In this document: piece after piece, positions 58,791 through 64,000 of the stretch
How the letters are laid out: every line of letters begins with the position of its first letter
How positions within the stretch are numbered: position 1 is the first letter of the stretch
Source of the DNA: Palsa-504 sp963756575
GTDB lineage: Bacteria > Actinomycetota > Actinomycetes > Streptosporangiales > Streptosporangiaceae
NCBI GenBank assembly: GCA_963756575.1
Contig: CAVWOM010000013.1
Span: 434,001 to 498,000 of the forward strand
Length of the DNA: 64,000 nt
Direction of reading: 5' to 3'
Made by a program: the position numbers and the translations under genes
The notes under the pieces: generated by a model
Databases searched by the model: none
What the model was told of the DNA's origin: nothing
Seen by the model: the letters and a program-made list of their open reading frames with translations, nothing else

Positions 58791-59576
58791 ATTGACTACG
58801 ACGACGAGCTGCGGCGGCACAACGAGGTCCTGCGACGGGCGTATGGCGTCCAGCCTCGTGAGCACGTGCTGGACATCGGCTGCGGGAGCGGGCAGACGAC
58901 CCGTGAGGTCGCGCGCATGGCCTCGGCGGGCAGCGCGCTCGGGATTGACATCTCTGCGGCTGCCGTCGAGCGGGCGCGTGAGCTGGCCGCGGCGCAGGGA
59001 GTAGGCAACGTCACGTTCGAGCAGGCCGATGCGCAGGTCTGCCGCTTTCCGCGGGAGCGTTTCGACCTGGCGATCAGCAGGTTCGGCACGATGTTCTTCG
59101 CTGATCCGGTGACCGCGTTCGGCAACATCGGGCGGGCGCTGCGGCCGGGCGGGCGGCTGGTGATGATGGTCTGGCAGGCTGACGACCGCAACGAGTGGCA
59201 CCGGGCCATCCGGCGGTGCCTCGAGGGGTCGGCGGCCGCCGCTGCCGCTGCCGCTTCGGCTTCGGCTTCGGCTTCGGCGGGACCGGATCCGTTCTCGCTG
59301 GCTGAGCCGCCGGTCGTGACCGGGATCCTGGAGGGTGCGGGGTTCGCCGACGTGGCCTTCACGGACGTCCGTGAGCCCATGTACTTCGGCCCGGACGTGG
59401 CCACCGCGCTGGAGTGGGTCCGTGGTTTCGCGTGCACCAGGGAAGCGCTCGACCGCCTGGATCCCGACGACGCCGCACGCGCGCTCGGGCGGCTGCGGGT
59501 GACGCTGGCCGAGCATAACGGCGGCCGGGGGGTCAGGTTCAACTCCCGCGCCTGGCTCGTCACCGCTCGGCGCTAG
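58791..59576 (+). CDS. SAM-dependent class I methyltransferase without a standard start codon
   Basis: About 261 residues. EHVLDIGCGSGQTTREVARM is the SAM-binding motif I, GSALGIDISAAAVERARELA motif II, and FDLAISRFGTMFFADPVTAF with ALRPGGRLVMMVWQADDRNE gives motifs post-I to III. A low-complexity Ala/Ser run (DNA 59230-59280) interrupts the C-terminal half. The conserved N-terminus (DYDDELRRHNEVLRRAYGVQ) begins right after an in-frame TAG, and its first usable codon is ATT at 58791. The first standard start, GTG 58866, would remove the helix before motif I. An ATT start or a one-base error near 58795 (TTG in the other frame) are both possible. Confidence 0.8.
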   Translation: MDYDDELRRHNEVLRRAYGVQPREHVLDIGCGSGQTTREVARMASAGSALGIDISAAAVERARELAAAQGVGNVTFEQADAQVCRFPRERFDLAISRFGTMFFADPVTAFGNIGRALRPGGRLVMMVWQADDRNEWHRAIRRCLEGSAAAAAAAASASASASAGPDPFSLAEPPVVTGILEGAGFADVAFTDVREPMYFGPDVATALEWVRGFACTREALDRLDPDDAARALGRLRVTLAEHNGGRGVRFNSRAWLVTARR

Positions 59577-59596
59577 CGGCCGGGCAGAATGGCTGG

Positions 59597-59911
59597 ATGG
59601 ATCTTGGGTTGCGGGACAGGGTTTACCTGGTGACCGGGGGCAGCCGCGGGCTTGGGTTCGCCGCGGCGCGGGCGCTGGTGGCGGACGGGGCCCGGGTGCT
59701 CAGGATCGCCACCGACCGGGTCCGCGAGCTCGATGCCCTGCGCGGCGATCCCGACGAGGTGCGGGCCCGGCTGTCCGAGCGCATCCCGCTGCGCCGGTAC
59801 GGGGAACAGGAGGAGTTCGGGCGGACCGCCGCGTTCGTCCTGTCCCCCGCCGCGTCCTACGTTACGGGCGCGATGATCCCGGTCGACGGCGGCGCCATCA
59901 GCTCGATCTAG
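59597..59911 (+). CDS. shortened SDR with in-frame internal deletion, 104 aa
   Basis: The start MDLGLRDRVYLVTGGSRGLG and FAAARALVADGARV is a normal SDR Rossmann opening. The sequence then jumps to LSERIPLRRYGEQEEFGRTA and AFVLSPAASYVTGAMIPVDG plus GAISSI, the usual SDR ending. About 150 residues, with NNAG, the catalytic serine and YxxxK, are missing, but the frame is kept. It cannot be a working oxidoreductase. It may be expressed as a small remnant or simply be dead. Confidence 0.75.
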   Translation: MDLGLRDRVYLVTGGSRGLGFAAARALVADGARVLRIATDRVRELDALRGDPDEVRARLSERIPLRRYGEQEEFGRTAAFVLSPAASYVTGAMIPVDGGAISSI

Positions 59912-59943
59912 CCCTGGCTCCCTCGCACGACACGAGTCAAGCG

Positions 59944-60483
59944 TTACGCCGCTGCGCGCCGGACGCCGGCGGTCGCGAGGCCGCCGGCGCGGGCCGTGGC
60001 GGCGCGGGCCTTGGCGGCCAGGATGGCGGTGCGGCCGAGCAGCATGGCGATGGAGACGAAGATGAGGCTGTCGGTCAGGGCACCGACGGTGACCTGGTTG
60101 GCCACCATCCAGCTGCCCAGCTGATCGCTGAAGACATGGCTGGCGCCGTAGGTGAAGTAGATGCGGCCGGCCACGACCACGACCCACACCAGGGCATACG
60201 GCAGGCCGGCCCAGGAAACCGCGCGGGCCGCCTGGCGGTCGTACTCGACGTGCAGCAGCGCCCCGGCCAGGGCGCCGAGGACCACGCCGGCCGCCAGCCC
60301 GGCGAGTTCCAGGAGCAGGCCGTGTCCGGAGGAAGCCGCGCCCTTGAAGAAGAACGGGATGATGATGGCCGCCGCGATGACCGGGCGCAGCAGCCGCATC
60401 GGAGTGACCTTGCGGCGGCCCAGGTCAGCGGTGAGCACGATGGCCAAGATGACGAGGTTAAGGATCCATACACTGGCGTCCAC
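59944..60483 (-). CDS. DUF1453-like membrane protein, divergent from PadR
   Basis: 179 residues with five hydrophobic helices: VWILNLVILAIVLTADLG, LRPVIAAAIIIPFFFKGAAS, LLELAGLAAGVVLGALAGAL, LPYALVWVVVVAGRIYFTYG and LTDSLIFVSIAMLLGRTAIL, ending in a basic Ala-rich tail. The layout resembles the DUF1453/CcdC-like group, of unknown function. The PadR regulator at 60589 is divergent, and an operator-like palindrome lies in the gap, so it is the likely target. The PadR unit at 38.4-39.9 kb has the same design with a different membrane protein. Confidence 0.82.
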   Translation of the reverse strand: MDASVWILNLVILAIVLTADLGRRKVTPMRLLRPVIAAAIIIPFFFKGAASSGHGLLLELAGLAAGVVLGALAGALLHVEYDRQAARAVSWAGLPYALVWVVVVAGRIYFTYGASHVFSDQLGSWMVANQVTVGALTDSLIFVSIAMLLGRTAILAAKARAATARAGGLATAGVRRAAA

Positions 60484-60561
60484 GAAGAACTCCCTAGTCA
60501 GGCCCTCCAGCGAGGCACGGCCCCCGCCCAGTCGCGCCTCGCCATGCGGAAATAGACTATA

Positions 60562-60574
60562 AGTCGAATCGACT
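60562..60574. promoter_or_regulatory. PadR operator candidate 2
   Basis: AGTCG-AAT-CGACT is a 5-base inverted repeat with the same AAT centre as the site at 39125-39145; GTCGAATCGAC is identical in both. It lies 15 bases before the PadR start, in the gap to the divergent membrane-protein gene. Confidence 0.7.
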
Positions 60575-60588
60575 CATTGGAAGGGACA

Positions 60589-61212
60589 ATGACGTCTTCT
60601 CACGTGGCGGCTCCCGGCGGGGCGGGGCGTCCGCTGACCGACTTCGAGCAGGTGCTGCTCGGCGTCATCGCCGACGAGCCGCGTTCGGGGTACGGGCTGA
60701 AGAAGATGTTCAGCTCCTCGCCGGCCAGCGTGTACCAGCCCAGCCCGGGCGCGTTGTACCCGGCGCTCCGGCGGCTCGAGGAGCGCGGCCTGCTGCGGGT
60801 CGAGGAGCAGGTGTCCAGCGGGCGCCGCGCGCTGCACCTTTACCGGGTGACGGAGGCCGGTCAGGCGGTGTTGCTGGAGTGGCTCCGGCGACCGGTGGTC
60901 CCGGAGACGGTGGGGGCGGAGCTGGGGCAGCACCTGATGCGCTTCTCGCTGATGGAGAAGTACCTGGAGCGCGCCGAGGTGATCGCGTTCCTGGCGGACC
61001 TGGGCCAGGCCCTGGACGGGTTCGTCCGCGGGATGGAGCAGTTCACCGCCTCGCGGCAGGAGGTACTCGGGGAGCACGCGCTGCTGGCGGTGGAGCACGG
61101 GATAGCCGTCCACCGGGCCAGCCTGGAGTGGGTCGGATCGGCGATGGCGGCGCTGGGCGAGACGCCGCCGCTCGCCGCCCGCCGGCCGCAGCTCGACCTC
61201 TTCGGCTGTTAG
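60589..61212 (+). CDS. PadR-family transcriptional regulator
   Basis: 207 residues. The PadR winged helix is DFEQVLLGVIADEPRSGYGL, PSPGALYPALRRLEERGLLR and ALHLYRVTEAGQAVLLEWLR. The C-terminal Vir-type helices (ELGQHLMRFSLMEKYLERAE, EHGIAVHRASLEWVGSAMAA) form the dimer. It is a close paralogue of the PadR at 38365-39102 and shares its operator core, so cross-regulation is possible. Its stop overlaps the end of the convergent GNAT fragment by 4 bases. Confidence 0.94.
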   Translation: MTSSHVAAPGGAGRPLTDFEQVLLGVIADEPRSGYGLKKMFSSSPASVYQPSPGALYPALRRLEERGLLRVEEQVSSGRRALHLYRVTEAGQAVLLEWLRRPVVPETVGAELGQHLMRFSLMEKYLERAEVIAFLADLGQALDGFVRGMEQFTASRQEVLGEHALLAVEHGIAVHRASLEWVGSAMAALGETPPLAARRPQLDLFGC

Positions 61213-61532
61213 GTCCCGGGCCGCAGGCCGAGCCACTGCTCGGCGCCCCAGGCTTCGAATCGCTCTACCTCGGTGAAGCCGAGCCTGGCGGCGAGGCGCA
61301 TGGAGCGGGCGTTGGCGGTCTGGGTCTTGAGCACCACCGGCTCGCCGGGAAGCGCGTGGTCGAGCCAGTCGAGGGCCGCGGCGCACGCCTCGGCCGCGTA
61401 TCCGAACCCCCATGTGTGCGGCAGGAACATGTAACCGAGCTCGGCCTTCCCGGCACCGTGCTCCGTTGCCCTCTTGAGGATGACCTGGCCGATCGGCTCA
61501 GGCGGCCAGGCGACGGCTCCCAGGTCGGGCAT
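61209..61532 (-). pseudogene. N-terminally truncated GNAT acetyltransferase (RimJ/RimL type)
   Basis: 107 residues are readable. EPIGQVILKRATEHGAGKAE and LGYMFLPHTWGFGYAAEACA contain the second half of the GNAT fold including the acetyl-CoA loop (H-TWGFGYAAEAC), followed by LKTQTANARSMRLAARLGFT and the ending EQWLGLRPGT. RimJ/RimL-type enzymes have about 70 further residues before this, and nothing similar is found upstream. The first residues (MPDLGAVAWPP) look like a random junction. It is probably a remnant. Confidence 0.65.
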
Positions 61533-61685
61533 GCGCGCAGGTTAACAGACGGCGTACGGTGGCGGCCTTCGCGGCGAACTGCGGATCTGCTTTTGTACAG
61601 CGTGACGACGGCCGAGCAGCTGTCCCGGGCGTGACGGGGCCGCCGAAGCGGAACTCGTCACGCCCGGGACGCTCAGCGACGCGGC

Positions 61686-62462
61686 TTACGGGGCCACGAT
61701 GTAGCGGTAGGACGGATTAGCGGGGTAGTTCGCGTTGCGGATATGGCCCGTCGGACTGCCGGCGGTGCCGTCGTAGTTTTCCTCGTTGACGTTGAGCGTG
61801 ATCGCCCCGGCGCTGTTCTGGGAGATGCTGTTAACCCAGCCGACGTGGCCCGCGTAGTTGGTGGCGGTAGCCGGGAAAACGACGATCGACTTCGCCATCG
61901 GGACCGAGGTGACGGTATAGCCGTTCTGCGCGGCGGTGGTGGACCACTGGGCTGCGTTGCCGGACCACAATGGCCAGTATCCGGTGTAGGCGTGCCAGTT
62001 GTTGTACGCGCCTTCCGTGCACTGAAGGTGGATACCCAGGTTGTGATTCGTGGTATGGCCCTTCGCAGCGTAAGAGCAAGAACCTGTGCCGGAGCAGAAC
62101 GCGTTGATCGTGCTCGACCCGGCCACCGACCGGTACGGCGAATTGTTGCTCGATCCCCACGACGCCGGGCTGCCTCCGCAGCCGACATGCAACTGGACAT
62201 TGCTCGGGAGATTCGTGCTGACAGCGGCGCTGTAGGTGCTGTCCGACGCACTGGTTATCATGTGCTGCCAGTTCGCGAACTTCGAGCCGCCGCCGGTGGA
62301 TTGCACCCACACCCCGACGACAGCGCCGCTGTTACAGTGGACGACGCCGCTGATCGTTACCGATACCGTGGCTGACGCCGACGGCTGATTGAGTACGACC
62401 AGCGCGGCCGTCGCGCCGACGGCCATCAGCCACCGCAGGGGCACCTTAATCTTCCGGAACAT
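61686..62462 (-). CDS. secreted CHAP-domain protein (putative amidase/peptidase)
   Basis: 258 residues. A signal peptide (KVPLRWLMAVGATAALVVLN, cleavage near SASA-TV) sends it out of the cell. Residues 35-130 form a beta-rich, cysteine-containing region (ISGVVHCNSGAVVGVWVQST). The C-terminal CHAP domain has the catalytic cysteine in HLQCTEGAYNNWHAYTG and the histidine in ATNYAGHVGWVNSI, followed by ITLNVNEENYDG. CHAP enzymes cut peptidoglycan amide bonds or act as endolysins. Its GC content is lower than that of its neighbours and it is rich in Asn, Ser and Thr, which suggests foreign origin or secretion-driven composition. Confidence 0.85.
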   Translation of the reverse strand: MFRKIKVPLRWLMAVGATAALVVLNQPSASATVSVTISGVVHCNSGAVVGVWVQSTGGGSKFANWQHMITSASDSTYSAAVSTNLPSNVQLHVGCGGSPASWGSSNNSPYRSVAGSSTINAFCSGTGSCSYAAKGHTTNHNLGIHLQCTEGAYNNWHAYTGYWPLWSGNAAQWSTTAAQNGYTVTSVPMAKSIVVFPATATNYAGHVGWVNSISQNSAGAITLNVNEENYDGTAGSPTGHIRNANYPANPSYRYIVAP

Positions 62463-62719
62463 CAGCTTCCCTTCCTGGTGCCTGCCGGCGTCGTTCTCAT
62501 TAATTTGTGTAGGACATGCAGCTTTCGCTGAAGCATTCGTGGCACCTGCGATCCCCCTATGACGGACCTCCCCAAAAGTTTTACCTGCAGCATGTACTGG
62601 CTGTTAAGTACGACGCATCGGCGCGGGTACCGGATTACGCGGTTGCTTAAAAATAAAACTCCGGGGTGTGCATTCACTGCGGCCTGCACTAAATGCCCGA
62701 TTTTGGAATTGCGGCTGCC
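62463..62719. other. AT-richer intergenic region upstream of the CHAP gene
   Basis: About 257 bases of clearly lower GC (for instance TTAAAAATAAAA near 62645-62656) lie between the CHAP gene start and the end of the S53 protease gene. No credible gene is visible. The region should hold the CHAP promoter and the protease terminator, but I cannot place a convincing -35/-10 pair or hairpin. Confidence 0.5.
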
Positions 62720-64000
62720 TTATGGGGTGGCGTAGCGGGTGAGCAGCGGGATGAGGACCTGGGCGTCGGGGCTGCCCCAGCCGGTGACCGGGTCCCAGCC
62801 CGGGGCGGGCCGGTAGCCGGTGATCGTGGTGGGGGGAAACTCGGCGGTGTTGCTGGGGCCGGCGGTGATGTCGTGGAAGGCCTGGTGGTACTGCGGGCTG
62901 CGGGCGATCTGGTAGATGGCGGGATCGACGAAGCCGAGGTGGCGGTGGGCGTACTGGTCGGCGAGGGCGATGAGGCCGGCCCACAGGGGCGCGCTGGCGC
63001 TGGTGCCGGCGTGGCCGCTGAGCGTGTAGCCGCCGTCGGCGTTGGCGGTGATGAGCGCTATCCCGGTGACCGAATCGCCGTCGGCGGCGACGTCGGGGAG
63101 GCCGCGCATGTCGCTGATACCGGGGACGTTGTCCTGGTAGGAGGGCTTGCGGAAGAGGTGGCTGAAGCCGCCGCCTGAGGCCTGGAAGGCGTTGCCGGGG
63201 CTGCCGTCGGGGAGGCCCCAGGCGGTCTCACTGGTCCAGGCGCCGGTGGGGTGGCTCGCGTTGAGGGTGGTGCCGCCGGCGGCGAGGACGAGGGGGTCGG
63301 AGACTACTAGGCTGACCTCTTTTCTCGGGGTGAAGCCGGTCAGGCTGCCGCCGAGGGCGTCGGCGAGAGCGCACGGCTCCCCCGCCGCGCCGGTGTCGCC
63401 GCTGGCGGCGACGACGGTGACGTGGTGGCTGGCGTCGGTTTGGAGGGCGGCGTTGAGCTGGGTGACCTGGGCGTGGTCGACGCAGTGCTCGCCGCCGATC
63501 TGGCCGGCCGGGCTGAGGGAGATGATGCCGCCTTGGGAGGCGCCTAGGCGCAGGGCGGCGACCGAGGCCGTCACTGCCTGGCCGGGGCTGTCGAGGGAGT
63601 TTCCCTTGACCAGGACGATGGTGAGCGCGGCGCGGGGGGCGATCGCGTGGACTACTTCGGCGTCCAGGACCTCTTCGCCGAAGGCTAGCCAAGGGTGGGT
63701 GGCGCCGGGGAAGGTGCTCACTACCGTGAGGTGAGGGGTGGGCAGGTGGAACAGGTGGTCGTAGTCGGCGAAGTCCTGGCGCAGGTCGGTGACCTGGGGC
63801 GGGTTGAGCTGGGTTTCGGCGAGTTCGGGGAGGACGACCGTTTCGCCGCGGCCGTCGATGCCGCGCTGGAGGAGGGGCTGGACGCCGTAGGCGGTCTCGA
63901 GCTGCTGCGGGGTGTAGCAGGTGGTGATGGATTCGCAGTCTGATCTTGAGCTGGGAGGCGGGCCGGCGGACGACTCGGACGTGGCGTGAGTCGTGGCGGC
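62720..64000 (-). CDS. sedolisin-type (S53) serine-carboxyl protease, N-terminus outside window
   Basis: 427 residues are visible; the frame is open to base 64000, so the signal and prodomain start lie beyond. CYTPQQLETAYGVQPLLQRG is the usual start of the mature enzyme. AFGEEVLDAEVVHAIAP gives the catalytic Glu and Asp, VTVVAASGDTGAAGEPC the oxyanion Asp, and GHAGTSASAPLWAGLIALAD the catalytic Ser. FHDITAGPSN and APGWDPVTGWGSPD form the C-terminal calcium site. S53 proteases of actinomycetes are secreted and acid-active (kumamolisin-like). It is tail-to-head with the CHAP gene on the same strand. Confidence 0.93.
   Translation of the reverse strand, partial: AATTHATSESSAGPPPSSRSDCESITTCYTPQQLETAYGVQPLLQRGIDGRGETVVLPELAETQLNPPQVTDLRQDFADYDHLFHLPTPHLTVVSTFPGATHPWLAFGEEVLDAEVVHAIAPRAALTIVLVKGNSLDSPGQAVTASVAALRLGASQGGIISLSPAGQIGGEHCVDHAQVTQLNAALQTDASHHVTVVAASGDTGAAGEPCALADALGGSLTGFTPRKEVSLVVSDPLVLAAGGTTLNASHPTGAWTSETAWGLPDGSPGNAFQASGGGFSHLFRKPSYQDNVPGISDMRGLPDVAADGDSVTGIALITANADGGYTLSGHAGTSASAPLWAGLIALADQYAHRHLGFVDPAIYQIARSPQYHQAFHDITAGPSNTAEFPPTTITGYRPAPGWDPVTGWGSPDAQVLIPLLTRYATP

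Overview
The window is about 70% GC, with G or C in most third codon positions, GTG starts and many 4-base ATGA/GTGA gene overlaps. Gene content includes a HrdB-like sigma factor, an ECF42 sigma factor with a DGPF/YCII partner, a MmyB-type regulator, an actinobacterial anti-sigma HATPase, a P450, PadR, WYL and ArsR regulators, and a DUF1023-type hydrolase. Together these point to a filamentous actinomycete chromosome. A Streptosporangiales-like relative is my guess, not something the sequence proves.

Layout. 1-4.2 kb: end of a sigma factor, GNAT, S4 RNA-binding protein, membrane protein, SnoaL-like and VOC proteins. 4.2-6.4 kb: less GC-rich stretch with two decayed genes, one a toxin-like gene with an intact small partner. 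6.5-13.2 kb: a giant superfamily-1 helicase with a RelE/ParE-like N-terminus, split by one missing base in a 24-nt tandem repeat, and a separate small copy of its N-terminal domain. 13.3-16.5 kb: PhyH-type oxygenase, anti-sigma-type ATPase, MmyB regulator and divergent SDR. 16.5-22.1 kb: two-component system divergent from a lipoprotein/MacA/MacB-like export operon. 22.1-23 kb: repeat-rich gene-free stretch. 23-30 kb: P-loop kinase, broken SDR, P450, VOC/WYL pair, ArsR-SRPBCC-MDMPI group, GNAT. 30.3-37 kb: a two-gene cassette, a HEPN-type putative RNase and a ~1,810-residue AAA/STAND-like ATPase. 37-41 kb: MerR-reductase pair, PadR with divergent membrane protein. 41-44 kb: a second lipoprotein plus two-component system like the one at 17-19 kb. 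44-50 kb: acyltransferase, hydrolase, NarL-type system, CPBP protease, beta-propeller lipoprotein. 50-56.5 kb: tandem AraC regulators, OsmC and TetR remnants, ABC-2 exporter with its two-component system. 56.6-64 kb: ECF42 module, STAS protein, methyltransferase, shortened SDR, second PadR unit, secreted CHAP protein, sedolisin protease.

Themes. The window is dense in regulation: four two-component systems, two sigma factors, and PadR, MerR, ArsR, WYL, AraC and XRE regulators, many divergent from a probable target with an inverted repeat in the gap. It is also unusually rich in disrupted genes. About fifteen carry frameshifts, internal deletions or missing ends, several fixable by one base in a G/C run or tandem repeat, so sequencing error must be considered along with real decay.

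The best candidate for an undescribed system is the HEPN + large ATPase pair (30318-36951). Next is the helicase with a RelE-like head, a long uncharacterised tail and a stand-alone copy of the head nearby.
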